Positions 8,428 to 17,758 are shown, counted from the stretch's first letter. The stretch is DNA of 64,000 nt from Pilimelia terevasa (GCF_014647915.1 NZ_BMQC01000002.1:62001-126000); one strand, 5' to 3'. Notes: generated from the sequence alone by a model not told the origin. Numbers and translations are program-made.

Positions 8428-8736
8428 TGTCACATCTCCCTGGCGGGCGCCTGTCATCTCCGGCGGCGCGCGGCGGGGGCCGGACTGCCCGGGCGTCCCC
8501 GTGCCACGCGCGAGCGCGCCGAAGTGATCGACGCGCGGTGCACACGTTACGCCGTAACTCGCGGTCGACGTGCGCAGGGAGTCTCGCGCGTGGCCAACGG
8601 GTTACGAAAGCCCACACGTCACATCCGGGCCCGGTTGTGGAGAACCTCACTTGCGGCGACGCCGGGAGCGGACGTCGGCCGGGGCGGAATGAGGTTAGCC
8701 TAACTTATCCGCGGGGCGGGTGGGAGTGCGGGCGCG
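8428..8736. promoter_or_regulatory. sdhCAB upstream region with iron box and GTTAC dyad
   Basis: This 309-bp gap between tldE and sdhC holds no gene. It contains an iron-box-like sequence at 8690-8708 and a short dyad, GTTAC-gcc-GTAAC, at 8546-8558. The dyad lies about 120 bp before the sdhC start, where a repressor or activator could sit. I see no other clear promoter element. Confidence 0.6.
8690..8708. promoter_or_regulatory. IdeR/DtxR-like iron box
   Basis: A 19-base site with core GAGGTTAGCCTAACTTAT. I count 15 matches to the textbook 19-base IdeR/DtxR consensus, including both AGGTTAG and CTAAC half-sites. It lies about 260 bp before sdhC and 29 bp past the end of tldE, so sdhCAB is the only nearby gene set it could control. 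Binding is inferred, not shown. Confidence 0.6.
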
Positions 8737-10098
8737 TCAGCCGGCGGCGCCGCCGGTGAAGTGCCAGTGGGCCAGGTGCAGCGCGGGGGAGTTCATCCAG
8801 CCGCCGAGCCACTCCCGGGGTACCCGGGTCGGCGTGCCGCCGACGGCGCGGACGTTGCCCGGCGCCAGCGCGCGGGGGTACGCCTGGGTGAAGCGCAGGT
8901 TCGTCACCGGGCGGACCACCTGGCCGTCCTCGATCAGCCACACGCCGTTGCGGGTGAGGCCGGTGATGACCAGCGACCGGGTGTCCAGGATCCGCGTGTA
9001 CCAGAAGTCGGTGACCAGCAGCCCGCGCGCGACGCCGGCCACCAGGGCGGCGGCCGCCGGGTCCACCGCCGGGTGCGCCGGCCCGGCGCCGCCGGCCGGC
9101 CCCGGCTCCAGGCCCAGGTACAGCGGGAACGGACCCCAGCTCGAACCGGCCACGGCGTAGCCGTTGGCGGCGGCGCCCACCTCCGCGGCCGAGCGGCGGT
9201 CGTGCGCGACGCCCGCGGTGGTGCCGGCGTCGACCAGCGCCAGCCGCCCGCGGGGCGTGCCCTCGCTGTCGAAGGGAAGCCCGCCCTCGGCCACGTCCGC
9301 GACCATGGTCACGGCGGGGTCGAACTGCGCGGCGCCCAGCTCGGCGAAGCTGCGCCGCTCGGCGAAGGTCTTGCCGTTGAAGCCGTGCGCCCCGAAGTTC
9401 TCCAGGATGTCGGCGACGGCGCCGGCCTCCAGGACGACCTCGTAGTCGCCGGGCGGCAGGTCGACCGGGTCGCCCAGCGCCCGCACCTTCCCCGCGGCCC
9501 GCGCCCCGAGGACCGCGCCGTCCAGGTCGGCGACGCGCACCGCCGCGTCCCGGGCCACCGCGTCCGCGCCGCCGAGTCGGGCGATGCCGTCGATGCCGGC
9601 CTCGGACACGGCGCCGGTGACCGCCTGGCCGGCGCTGTTGGCGAACGCGCCGACGTGGGCGGTGGTGCGGCAGTAGCCGGCGGTCGACAGTCCGCCCGCC
9701 GCGTCCACGAACGCCCGCACCTGGGCCGCGCGGACCGCGGGCTCCGCACCGGCGGTCGCCTCGTCGCACGGGGCCGAGCCGGTCAGCGGCGTCGGCGGCG
9801 CCAGGCCCGGCCAGGTGGCGTCCGGCGGGCACAGGGCCGCGGCGGCGCGGGTGCGGGCGACGAGCGCCGCGAGCCCGTCCGGCGTCGTCAGCGTGGTCGA
9901 GCCGGAGGCCGTCCGCCCCTGGGCGTGCAGCGTCAGCAGCACCGTGGTCGTCTCGTCCGCGACGTTCTGGTGGATCACCGAGTTGGCGAACCGGGTCAGC
10001 GCGTTCGCCGTCCGCCGGACCGCCACGGCCGCCTCGCCGCCGCCGGTGGCGGCCACCTCGGCGAGGACCCGGGTGGCGTGGTCGAGTTCCTGCGTCAT
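8737..10098 (-). CDS. tldE: TldE/PmbA-family protein (TldD partner)
   Basis: A 453-residue TldE/PmbA homologue. In the known TldD-TldE heterodimer, TldD holds the metalloprotease site and TldE is a non-catalytic partner; the pair trims peptides, for example during microcin B17 maturation. No HExxxH motif is present, as expected. The start ATG overlaps the tldD stop as ATGA, so the two are coupled. No peptide-modification gene is adjacent, so the role here is likely general peptide turnover (inference). Confidence 0.88.
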   Translation of the reverse strand: MTQELDHATRVLAEVAATGGGEAAVAVRRTANALTRFANSVIHQNVADETTTVLLTLHAQGRTASGSTTLTTPDGLAALVARTRAAAALCPPDATWPGLAPPTPLTGSAPCDEATAGAEPAVRAAQVRAFVDAAGGLSTAGYCRTTAHVGAFANSAGQAVTGAVSEAGIDGIARLGGADAVARDAAVRVADLDGAVLGARAAGKVRALGDPVDLPPGDYEVVLEAGAVADILENFGAHGFNGKTFAERRSFAELGAAQFDPAVTMVADVAEGGLPFDSEGTPRGRLALVDAGTTAGVAHDRRSAAEVGAAANGYAVAGSSWGPFPLYLGLEPGPAGGAGPAHPAVDPAAAALVAGVARGLLVTDFWYTRILDTRSLVITGLTRNGVWLIEDGQVVRPVTNLRFTQAYPRALAPGNVRAVGGTPTRVPREWLGGWMNSPALHLAHWHFTGGAAG

Positions 10099-11531
10099 CC
10101 TGAGACCCCCACCCGTACGTTGCGGAACCGGGCCGGCGCCGCCGGGTGCCCGGTGTGGCCGATCTGGCCCGGCTGGCCCTTGCCGCAGTTCGGCGTGCCG
10201 TAGGGCACCGTCTCCGACGAGAGCATGTCCATGGACCCCCAGAACACCGGCCCGATGCCGGTGTAGGTGGGGTTGCGCAGCAGCCGCCCGCGGCGGCCGT
10301 TCCTGATCTCGTAGCCGACCTCGCAGCCGAACTGGAAGTTCAGCCGCCGGTCGTCGATCGACCAGGACCGGTTGGTCTCCATGAGGACGCCGTCGTCGGT
10401 CGCGGCGATGATCTCGTCAAGCGTGTGCGGCCCGGGTTCGAGGCCGACGTTGGTCATCCGCACCATCGGCAGCCGGGCCCACCCGTCGGCGCGCACGCTG
10501 CCGGCGTAGTCCAGGCCCGCCGCCGCGGCCGAGTCGCGGCCGGCCAGCACGCCCGTCCACACCCCTTCGCGGACCGCGTACCGGGCCGCCGCCGCCGTGC
10601 CCTCGTCGTCGAAGCCGAAGCTGCCCAGGGCACCCGGGATCGTCGGGTCGATGGTGATGTTCATCAGCGGCGAGCCGTACCGCAGGTTGCCCAGCTTCGC
10701 CAGGTCCAGCCACGAGGTGCCGGCGAAGGCGGCCTCCCAGCCGAGGATCCGGTCCAGCTCGATCGCGTGGCCGACCGACTCGTGGATCTGGAGGGCGAGC
10801 TGCTCGCCGCCCAGGATCAGCGTGGTCTCGCCCGCCGGGCAGGCCGGCGCGGTCAGCAGCGCGCGCGCCTCGGCGGCGACCCGGTCGGCGTGCGCCGGCA
10901 GGTCCAGCGCGTCGACGAACTCCCAGCCGGCCGTGCGGAAGTCGCCGCGGGCGCCGGGGTACGACCGGATCTGCGTCTCGCCCTCGCCGATGGCCGTGGC
11001 CGACATGGCGGCCCCGCACTCGCGGATCCGCTGGTCGATCCGGTGCCCCTCGGACGAGACGAACCACTTCGCGGTGTCCCAGACCTCGTACAGCGCCGTG
11101 GCCAGGTCGGCCCCCGCCCGCCGCATCGCCGCGGTGACGCCGACCAGCAGGTCGCCCTTGGTCGACAGCGGGACCTCCAGCGGGTCGACCTCGCACGCCG
11201 AGGCCCACGAGGCCACCGCCGGGGTGCCGGGCGTGAGGTCCGTCGGCGGGCCGGCCACGGCGGCGCCCGCGGCCGCGATGGCGGCCGCCCGGCGGCCGGC
11301 GGCCCGCGCCCCCGCGGTCGTCGGCTCCGGGACCGCGAAGAAGCCCCACGAGCTGCCGACCAGCGCCCGGACCCCCACGCCGGAGTCCTCGCTCTGGTGG
11401 AGCTGCTCGACCTCGCCGTTGCGGGCGTGCATCGCCTCGTGCCGGCGGTGCATCACCCGCGCGTCGGCGTACCGCGCCCCCGCGTCCAGCGCCCCCTGTA
11501 CGGCGGCCTCTGCCACCTCGAACTCAGTCAC
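10095..11531 (-). CDS. tldD: TldD-family metalloprotease
   Basis: A 478-residue TldD with the family HExxxH zinc motif at residues 250-255 (HESVGH) and the conserved C-terminal GCEVGYEI, whose Cys is a metal ligand in known structures. It is the first gene of the tldD-tldE pair. The start GTG at 11531 has no ribosome site, but TAGGGT (minus strand, 11538-11543) ends exactly 6 nt before it, which indicates a leaderless transcript. Confidence 0.92.
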   Translation of the reverse strand: MTEFEVAEAAVQGALDAGARYADARVMHRRHEAMHARNGEVEQLHQSEDSGVGVRALVGSSWGFFAVPEPTTAGARAAGRRAAAIAAAGAAVAGPPTDLTPGTPAVASWASACEVDPLEVPLSTKGDLLVGVTAAMRRAGADLATALYEVWDTAKWFVSSEGHRIDQRIRECGAAMSATAIGEGETQIRSYPGARGDFRTAGWEFVDALDLPAHADRVAAEARALLTAPACPAGETTLILGGEQLALQIHESVGHAIELDRILGWEAAFAGTSWLDLAKLGNLRYGSPLMNITIDPTIPGALGSFGFDDEGTAAAARYAVREGVWTGVLAGRDSAAAAGLDYAGSVRADGWARLPMVRMTNVGLEPGPHTLDEIIAATDDGVLMETNRSWSIDDRRLNFQFGCEVGYEIRNGRRGRLLRNPTYTGIGPVFWGSMDMLSSETVPYGTPNCGKGQPGQIGHTGHPAAPARFRNVRVGVSG

Positions 11532-11606
11532 CGCCCGACCCTATGTGAACCGGCCGGCCCGCCGCTGCCCCGCGCGCGCCGCCCGCCGGAGCCCCGCCGC
11601 CCGCGT

Positions 11607-11751
11607 CGCGGCGCGCCCGGGTCACGGCGCCTGGGTCAAGGCGCGCCTGGGTCGGCGCCTGGGTCGTGGCGCCTGGGTCGCGGGGTCAGGGTCGCGAGCG
11701 TCCGGGTCGCGGGCGTCCGGGCCGCGGGCGTCGGGTCGCCGGGCGTCCGGG
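11607..11751. repeat. Degenerate tandem array, units of about 13-15 bp
   Basis: About ten imperfect units of the type GGCGCCTGGGTC(G/A) change gradually into GGGCGTCCGGGTCGC. They fill most of the 220-bp gap between tldD and the S9 peptidase and run into the peptidase stop codon. Neither strand looks coding. It is probably a slippage-expanded spacer. It could also act as a terminator-like GC-rich region for the upstream peptidase. Confidence 0.7.
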
Positions 11752-13878
11752 TCAGGGCGTCAGGTGGCGGACCAGGAAGTCGCGCTCCAGCCGCAGCAGG
11801 CGCGCCCCGACCCCGCCGGCCGCCATGTGCGAGGCGCCCGGCAGCGGCAGAACGGCGTGCGGCCGGCCGGTGCGCAGCAGGGCCGCCGACAGCCGCAGCG
11901 TGTGCGCGGCCACCACGTTGTCGTCGGCGAGCCCGTGGGTGAGCAGCAGCGGGCTGACCTCGTCCGGCCGGGCCGGCGGCTCGGCGGCCAGGTCGAGCAG
12001 GTTGTGGTGGGCGTACACGTCCGCGCCGTCCTCGGGCGGCCCCAGGTAGCGCTCGGTGTACGCGGTGTCGTACAGCGACCAGTCGGTCACCGGGGCCCCG
12101 GCGATGCCGCACTTGAACAGGTCCGGCCGGCGCAGGACCGCCAGCCCGGCCAGCCAGCCGCCGTAGGACCAGCCGCGGATGCCGACCCGGTCCAGGTCCA
12201 GGTCCGGGTGTTTGTCGGCGAGCGCCCGCAGCCCGTCCACCTGGTCGGCCAGGACCACGTCGGCCATCCGGCGGTAGATCGCCTTCTCGAACGACGGCGC
12301 CACGCCGGGGGTGCCGCGGTTGTCGATCGACACGACCGCGAGTCCGGCGTCGGCGAACCACTGCCGGGCCAGCCACCACGACCGGACCGCCAGCACCTCC
12401 TGCCCGCCCGGCCCGCCGTAGATGTCGAGCAGCACCGGCAGGCGCCGCCCGGCGACGTGGCCCGAGGGGTACAGCACGGCCGCCGGCAGCGCCCGGTCGG
12501 TGACCCGCTCCAGCAGCGGCCGCGGCGCGTAGGGCGGGGTCGCGCTCCGGTCGGGCAGGGTGCCCAGCTCGGCGCCGCCGCGGTACAGGGTCCACCGGAC
12601 GCCGGTGTAGTCCAGGCAGGCCCGGCCGACAGCCAGCACGCCCCCGCCGACGGCCGCGACGTGCCAGCCCGGCTCGTGGGTCAGCCGCCGGGCCTCGACA
12701 CCGGCCGTGGCCACCGCGGTCCGCACCCGGAACAGGTGCTGCTCGCTGGGCTCGCCGTCGCCGCCCTCGACCAGCAGATCGCCCTCGAACGTGCCGACGA
12801 CCCGGCGGACGTACAGCGTCGGCGGGGTGAGCAGGGTGCCGTCGGCGAACAGGCAGCGGGCGTCGTACCCGTCGTGCAGCAGCTCCCCGCCGACCAGGAC
12901 CCGGCCGTCGGGCAGGTGCAGCGGCGTGCCGTCGATCGGCTCGACCCAGCGCGTGTCGGTCAGCTCGGCGTGCACCTGGGTCTCGCCGGTGCGCGCGTCG
13001 ATGGCCAGCACCAGGCCGTGCTGCTGGCTGCGCCGCAGCACGGTGATCAGCGGCCCGCCGTCGGCCCACCGGACGGCCACCAGGTACGGGTACCGCTCGC
13101 GGTCCCAGCGCACGTCGACCCAGCCGCCGTCGAGGTCGAGCAGGTGCAGCGACACCTCGGCGTTGGCGGTGCCGGCGCGGGGGTAGGCGATCTCCCGCGG
13201 CGGCGCGTCCGGCTCCGAGGGGTCGTGCAGGATCCACCGGGCGACCCGGGTGTTGTCGACCCGGGCGGCGAGCACGCTGCGCCCGTCGGGCGCCCACCAC
13301 CAGCCGCGGTGCCGGCCGAACTCCTCGGCGGCCACGTGGTCGGCCAGCCCCCAGGTGATCGACTCGCCGGGCTCGCTGGCAAGCAGGGTGTCGCGCCTGT
13401 CGGCGTCGACGACCCGCAGGGCGCCGTCGGTCACGTACCCGATCCGCCGGCCGGTCGGGTCCGGCCGCGGGTCGACGACCGGCCCGGCCGTCGCCACCGC
13501 GGTCACCTCCCCGGTGCGCGGGTCCGCGCGGTGCAGGCGGCCCGCCAGCGTGAACGCGGCCACCGTCGCGCCGGGGTCCGCCGCGTACCCGCCGATGCCG
13601 CCGGTGGCCAGCCGCATCCGCTCGCGCAGGGCGCGCTCGTGCGCGGGCAGCTCGCCGCCGGCCTCCAGCGCGGCCGGGTCCGCGACGAGCCTGGTCTCGC
13701 CCGTGGCCACCTCGTACGCCCAGAGGCGGTCGACCGGGTCCTCGGGGCCGTCCGCGCGCAGGTACAGCACGCGCGAGCCGTCCGCCGCCACGGTGACCGC
13801 CCGCACCATGCCGTACCGAAAACGATGGGTTCTTGCCGCCAGCTCCGGGAAGTCCACCCTCCGATGGTGCCCCATCAC
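11752..13878 (-). CDS. S9 prolyl oligopeptidase/DPP-IV-family serine peptidase
   Basis: A 708-residue protein with an N-terminal beta-propeller (residues about 30-430) and a C-terminal alpha/beta-hydrolase domain. The catalytic triad is visible: Ser571 in GWSYGGW, Asp near 652 in ADDNV and His684 in GASHMA. The domain order and the DIYGGPGGQ oxyanion-side motif fit DPP-IV-like S9B peptidases, which remove dipeptides after proline. There is no signal peptide, so it is likely cytoplasmic. Starts at either of two adjacent Met codons are possible, and neither has a strong ribosome site. Confidence 0.9.
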   Translation of the reverse strand: MMGHHRRVDFPELAARTHRFRYGMVRAVTVAADGSRVLYLRADGPEDPVDRLWAYEVATGETRLVADPAALEAGGELPAHERALRERMRLATGGIGGYAADPGATVAAFTLAGRLHRADPRTGEVTAVATAGPVVDPRPDPTGRRIGYVTDGALRVVDADRRDTLLASEPGESITWGLADHVAAEEFGRHRGWWWAPDGRSVLAARVDNTRVARWILHDPSEPDAPPREIAYPRAGTANAEVSLHLLDLDGGWVDVRWDRERYPYLVAVRWADGGPLITVLRRSQQHGLVLAIDARTGETQVHAELTDTRWVEPIDGTPLHLPDGRVLVGGELLHDGYDARCLFADGTLLTPPTLYVRRVVGTFEGDLLVEGGDGEPSEQHLFRVRTAVATAGVEARRLTHEPGWHVAAVGGGVLAVGRACLDYTGVRWTLYRGGAELGTLPDRSATPPYAPRPLLERVTDRALPAAVLYPSGHVAGRRLPVLLDIYGGPGGQEVLAVRSWWLARQWFADAGLAVVSIDNRGTPGVAPSFEKAIYRRMADVVLADQVDGLRALADKHPDLDLDRVGIRGWSYGGWLAGLAVLRRPDLFKCGIAGAPVTDWSLYDTAYTERYLGPPEDGADVYAHHNLLDLAAEPPARPDEVSPLLLTHGLADDNVVAAHTLRLSAALLRTGRPHAVLPLPGASHMAAGGVGARLLRLERDFLVRHLTP

Positions 13879-13967
13879 CGGCGCGTCGGTACGGCCGGCA
13901 CCGCAACTCGTCGGTACGGTCCCGCCACCCGGGGTGACGGGGCCCGGCCCGGACTACAGTGGCGCCC

Positions 13968-14828
13968 GTGACCAGCGAGCGCAGCATTCTGTTCGTCCAC
14001 GCCCACCCCGACGACGAGGTCATCGGCACGGGCGCCACGATGGCCCGCTACGCCGCGGCCGGCGCACGGGTCACTCTGGTGACGTGCACCCTCGGCGAGG
14101 AGGGCGAGATCCACGTACCCGCGCTGGCGGGGCTCGCGGCGGCCGAGGCCGACCAGCTCGGCGGCTACCGGATCGGCGAGCTGGCCGCCTCCTGCGCCGC
14201 GCTCGGCGTCGCCGACCACCGCTTCCTCGGCGGCGCCGGCCGGTACCGCGACTCGGGCATGATGGGCGACCCCGCCAACGACGCCCCGCGCTGCTTCTGG
14301 CGGGCCGACCTCGACGAGGCCGCCGGGCACCTGGTGGCGGTGCTGCGCGAGGTCCGCCCGCAGGTGCTGGTGACCTACGACCCGAACGGCTTCTACGGCC
14401 ACCCGGACCACATCCAGGCGCACCGGGTCGCGATGCGGGCCGCCGAGCTGGCCGGGCCGGACGCCCCGCGCAAGATCTACTGGACCGCGGTGCCGCTGAG
14501 CGCCCTCCAGGCCGGGATCGAGAACTTCCGCGGCGCCAGCGACAACCCGTTCGCGGGCGTCGAGCGGGCCGAGGACCTGCCGTTCGGCACGCCGGACGCC
14601 GAGGTGCACGCCGCGGTGGCCGCGCCCGAGCACCAGGAGGCGAAGCTGGCCGCGCTGCGCGCCCACGCCACCCAGGTGCCGGCCAGCTCCTGGCTGTTCT
14701 CGATGGCGACGAACTTCGGCGCCGGCTTCCTCGGCGTCGAGCACTACCGGCTGGCGGCCGGCACCCCCGGCGCGGGCGCCGGCCCGCACGGCTGGGAGAC
14801 GGACCTGTTCGCCGGACTGGACACGTGA
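13968..14828 (+). CDS. mshB: Mycothiol deacetylase (GlcNAc-Ins deacetylase)
   Basis: A 286-residue zinc deacetylase that removes the acetyl group from GlcNAc-inositol in mycothiol synthesis. HAHPDDE places His13, Asp15 and Asp16 at the same numbers as the M. tuberculosis enzyme when the GTG at 13968 is used. The third ligand, His148, lies in GHPDH. TACAGT at 13955-13960 ends 7 nt before this GTG, so the transcript is probably leaderless; an upstream in-frame GTG at 13959 overlaps this box and is less likely. It overlaps the next gene by 4 nt. Confidence 0.95.
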   Translation: MTSERSILFVHAHPDDEVIGTGATMARYAAAGARVTLVTCTLGEEGEIHVPALAGLAAAEADQLGGYRIGELAASCAALGVADHRFLGGAGRYRDSGMMGDPANDAPRCFWRADLDEAAGHLVAVLREVRPQVLVTYDPNGFYGHPDHIQAHRVAMRAAELAGPDAPRKIYWTAVPLSALQAGIENFRGASDNPFAGVERAEDLPFGTPDAEVHAAVAAPEHQEAKLAALRAHATQVPASSWLFSMATNFGAGFLGVEHYRLAAGTPGAGAGPHGWETDLFAGLDT

Positions 14829-15349
14829 GCGACCCGACGGCGCCCCCGGACCCCGCCGCCGACGGCGCCCGGGGCGCCGAGGACGCTGACCCCGCCGGGT
14901 CCGACGGCGAGGGCGGGCCGGCCGCGCCGCCGGGGCGGTGGCGGGAGCCGGCGGACCGGGCGCTGCGCGTCGCCGGGGTGCTGGTCACCGTGGCCCTGGC
15001 GGTACTGACCGGGGTGCTCGAACTCGTCCTGGTACCGCTGCGGATCGGCGGCGTGCCCGCCTTCCTCTGCGTCGTGCTGGCCGTCGTCGTCAACTACCGG
15101 CTGCCGCGCTTCGCCGACCTCGCCACCGGCGCCCGCTGGCCGGCCCTGGTCGGGTTCGGCGCCTGGCTGCTGCTCATGCTCGCGGGCGCCGGCCGGACCA
15201 GCGAGGGCGACGTACTGGTGCACGGCGGCGTCGGGATCATGGTCAACATCGGCGGCTCGCTGGCCTTCGGCGTGGCGATGTACCGGCTGATGGTCTCCTC
15301 GGACACCCGGGCGGGGCGGCCCGCCCCGGCGGCGCCCGACCCCGCCTGA
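14825..15349 (+). CDS. Small membrane protein next to mshB (DUF6113-like)
   Basis: A 174-residue protein with a disordered acidic/Pro-rich N-terminus (residues 1-45) followed by about four hydrophobic segments (roughly 50-68, 74-90, 100-117 and 135-158). Its GTG overlaps the mshB stop, so the two are translationally coupled. A short membrane protein in this position is common in actinomycetes; the DUF6113 name is from memory and not verified. No catalytic motif is visible and its function is unknown. Confidence 0.8.
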   Translation: MSDPTAPPDPAADGARGAEDADPAGSDGEGGPAAPPGRWREPADRALRVAGVLVTVALAVLTGVLELVLVPLRIGGVPAFLCVVLAVVVNYRLPRFADLATGARWPALVGFGAWLLLMLAGAGRTSEGDVLVHGGVGIMVNIGGSLAFGVAMYRLMVSSDTRAGRPAPAAPDPA

Positions 15350-15439
15350 CCGGCCGGCCGGCGGCGCCGGGACGGCCCGACCGGACCCCGGTGGGCGCGG
15401 GGGCTGGCGTCGGCGGCGCAGACCGGCTAAGACAGTGCC

Positions 15440-15901
15440 ATGGCGCAGCGTTGGCGGACGGTCGCGGCGATTGCCGGCGGCCTCTTCGCGGTGAATGTGG
15501 TGGCCCGGCTGGTCGTCCGCTGGGGCTATCCGGGCGACGACTACGCGGCCGACGCCGCGACCCTGGCGATGCTCGCCGCGGTCGGCGTCGGCTGCCTCGC
15601 GGTCGCGGCCTGGTGGACCCCGTCGCGGCCGGCCGGCGCCTGGGCCGCGGACCTCGCCGCGGCCAGCGCCGCCGGCCTGCTGCTGGCGATCCTGGTCGGC
15701 CCGCTGCTCAGCGGTACGGGGCCGTTCAGCTACGGCGCCGGGGAGTTCTTCAAGCAGGTCTGGCAGTGGGCCGGGGTCTCGGTGGTCGGCGCGCTGGTCG
15801 GGACGGGGGCGGTCACGGCCCTGGGTCAGGACCACCGGTCGCGCGGTCTGGCGCGGTTCGCCCGGGAGCGGCTGGCCGGCGCCCGGAAGCCGCGCCGCTG
15901 A
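15440..15901 (+). CDS. Four-helix membrane protein of unknown function
   Basis: A 153-residue protein with four hydrophobic segments (about residues 6-24, 40-58, 70-92 and 110-132) and a basic C-terminus. I recognise no family motif. Its 3' end overlaps by 89 nt the end of a small gene on the other strand. Confidence 0.7.
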   Translation: MAQRWRTVAAIAGGLFAVNVVARLVVRWGYPGDDYAADAATLAMLAAVGVGCLAVAAWWTPSRPAGAWAADLAAASAAGLLLAILVGPLLSGTGPFSYGAGEFFKQVWQWAGVSVVGALVGTGAVTALGQDHRSRGLARFARERLAGARKPRR

Positions 15902-16100
15902 CCGGCGGCGGTACCCGCTTGGCCCGGTGCACGTCGGCGCGCGCGACGGTGACGGGCCCGCCCCGGGTGGCGATCGTCCACGACGTATCCGACATCGACA
16001 GCAGCGTCCCGAGGTGGTCGCGGAACACCGGGCGCCCCTCGCGCAGCCCCGCCCGGACGCGCACCACCACCCGATGTCCGACATCGCCGTCTCCGAGCAT
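15813..16100 (-). CDS. Stand-alone SH3-like domain resembling a GNAT N-terminus
   Basis: A 95-residue protein. Residues 5-63 (DVGHRVVVR, then DHLGTLLSMSDTSWTI and VTVARADVHRAKRVPP) look like the small beta-barrel that opens many actinobacterial GNAT acetyltransferases found beside fdxA-dapC. The acetyltransferase domain itself is absent and residues 64-95 are low-complexity. The ATG at 16100 has an excellent GGAGGGGG site 7 nt upstream, so it is probably expressed. It may be a truncated remnant. The final 89 nt overlap the convergent membrane gene. Confidence 0.6.
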   Translation of the reverse strand: MLGDGDVGHRVVVRVRAGLREGRPVFRDHLGTLLSMSDTSWTIATRGGPVTVARADVHRAKRVPPPVSGAASGRRPAAPGRTAPDRATGGPDPGP

Positions 16101-16304
16101 CGCAGTACCCCCTCCGGCGGCCGGCCGACCACGCCTGACGGGCGCGACGCCGCAGCGGGATACTAGGCTGGAAGCCGTCGCGGTGGACGCCGCGACCCGC
16201 ACCCCGCGTACGGGCCCGCCCCAGGGCCGCCCTCGCCCGGACCGGCCACACCAGGGCCGCCCCGGCCGGGGCCGACAGCGTACGGGCACGTGAAGGGAAG
16301 ACCC

Positions 16305-16631
16305 GTGACTTACATCATCGCCGAACCGTGCGTCGATGTGCTCGACAAGGCCTGCATCGAGGAGTGCCCGGTCGACTGCATCTACGAGGGCGGCCGGATG
16401 CTGTACATCCACCCCGACGAGTGCGTCGACTGCGGGGCGTGCGAACCGGTCTGCCCCGTCGAGGCGATCTTCTACGAGGACGACGTGCCGGAGCAGTGGA
16501 AGGACTACACCAACGCCAACTACGAGTTCTTCGAGGAGCTCGGGTCGCCCGGCGGCGCCTCCAAGGTCGGCAAGATCGAGAAGGACACGCCGTTCGTGGC
16601 CGGCCAGCCGCCGAAGGAGGGGGAACACTGA
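16305..16631 (+). CDS. fdxA: 7Fe ferredoxin ([3Fe-4S][4Fe-4S])
   Basis: A 108-residue ferredoxin with the Azotobacter-type cysteine pattern: Cys9, 17 and 50 for the 3Fe cluster, Cys21, 40, 43 and 46 for the 4Fe cluster, and Cys25 free. It is a soluble electron carrier. GTG at 16305 is preferred because GAAGGGAAG precedes it; the GTG at 16290 lies upstream of this site. The gene ends in a strong ribosome site (AAGGAGGGGG) that serves dapC, with which it overlaps. Confidence 0.93.
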   Translation: MTYIIAEPCVDVLDKACIEECPVDCIYEGGRMLYIHPDECVDCGACEPVCPVEAIFYEDDVPEQWKDYTNANYEFFEELGSPGGASKVGKIEKDTPFVAGQPPKEGEH

Positions 16632-17725
16632 GCCCCGTCTCGGCGCTCCTGCCCGATTTCCCCTGGGACCAGCTCGCCCCCGCCAAGCGGCGGGCCGCCG
16701 CCCACCCCGACGGCATGGTCGACCTGTCGATGGGCGCCCCGGTCGACCCGGTCCCGGACTTCGTGCGGCAGGCGCTCGCCGCCGCCAGCGACGCCCCCGG
16801 CTACCCGCTGACCGCCGGTACCCCGCAGCTACGGGCGGCCCTCGCCGCCTGGTGCGTGCGCGAGTGCCGGGCGGCGCCCGGCTTCGGCGTCCTGCCCACG
16901 GTCGGCTCGAAGGAGCTGGTCGCCTGGCTGCCGACGCTGCTCGGCGTCGGCCCCGGCGACGTCGTCGTGTTCCCCGAGGTCAGCTACCCGACGTACGAGG
17001 TCGGGGCGCGGCTGGCGGGGGCGGTGCCGGTGCGCGCGGACTCGCTGACGGCACTCGGGCCGGACACCCGGGTGAAGCTCGTGTGGGTCAACTCCCCGGG
17101 CAACCCGACCGGCCGGGTCCTGCCGGCGGTGCACCTGCGCAAGGTCGTCGACTGGGCGCGCGAGCGCGGCGCCGTCGTCGCCTCCGACGAGTGCTACCTG
17201 CCGCTGGGCTGGGAGGAGACGCCGGTCTCGGTCCTCGACCCGCAGGTCAACGGCGGCGACCACCGGGGCGTGCTCGCCGTGCACTCGCTGTCCAAGCGGT
17301 CCAACCTGGCGGGGTACCGGGCGGCCTTCGTCGCCGGGGATTCGGCGCTGGTGGACGAGCTGCTGCTGGTCCGCAAGCACGCCGGGCTGATCGTGCCCGC
17401 GCCGGTGCAGGCGGCGATGGTCGCGGCGCTCGGCGACGAGGAGCACGTGGCTGTCCAGCGGGAGCGGTACGCGGCCCGGCGGGCCCTGCTGCGGCCCGCG
17501 CTGGAGGCGGCCGGCTTCCGGGTCGACCACTCCGCGGCGGGGCTGTACCTGTGGGTGACCCGCGGGGAGCCGGCGGCCTCCACGGTGGAGTGGTTCGCCG
17601 CGCGGGGCCTGCTGACCGCCCCGGGCACGTTCTACGGCCCCGGCGGCGGCGCGCACGTGCGGGTGGCGCTGACGGCCAGCGACGCGGACACGGTCACGGC
17701 GGCCCGCCGGCTCAGCGACCGCTGA
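16628..17725 (+). CDS. dapC: N-succinyldiaminopimelate aminotransferase
   Basis: A 365-residue class I/II PLP aminotransferase that makes the diaminopimelate precursor for lysine and peptidoglycan. NSPGNPTGR (155-163), SDECY (186-190) and the PLP lysine Lys223 in SLSKRSN are present. The length fits the family only if translation begins at CTG 16628, which overlaps the fdxA stop and lies 6 nt after AAGGAGGGGG. No ATG, GTG or TTG exists in frame near it. The fdxA-dapC order is widely conserved in actinomycetes. Confidence 0.9.
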   Translation: MSPVSALLPDFPWDQLAPAKRRAAAHPDGMVDLSMGAPVDPVPDFVRQALAAASDAPGYPLTAGTPQLRAALAAWCVRECRAAPGFGVLPTVGSKELVAWLPTLLGVGPGDVVVFPEVSYPTYEVGARLAGAVPVRADSLTALGPDTRVKLVWVNSPGNPTGRVLPAVHLRKVVDWARERGAVVASDECYLPLGWEETPVSVLDPQVNGGDHRGVLAVHSLSKRSNLAGYRAAFVAGDSALVDELLLVRKHAGLIVPAPVQAAMVAALGDEEHVAVQRERYAARRALLRPALEAAGFRVDHSAAGLYLWVTRGEPAASTVEWFAARGLLTAPGTFYGPGGGAHVRVALTASDADTVTAARRLSDR

Positions 17726-17758
17726 GCGCGGCGCCCGGCCGTCGGCTAGCGTCGGGGC

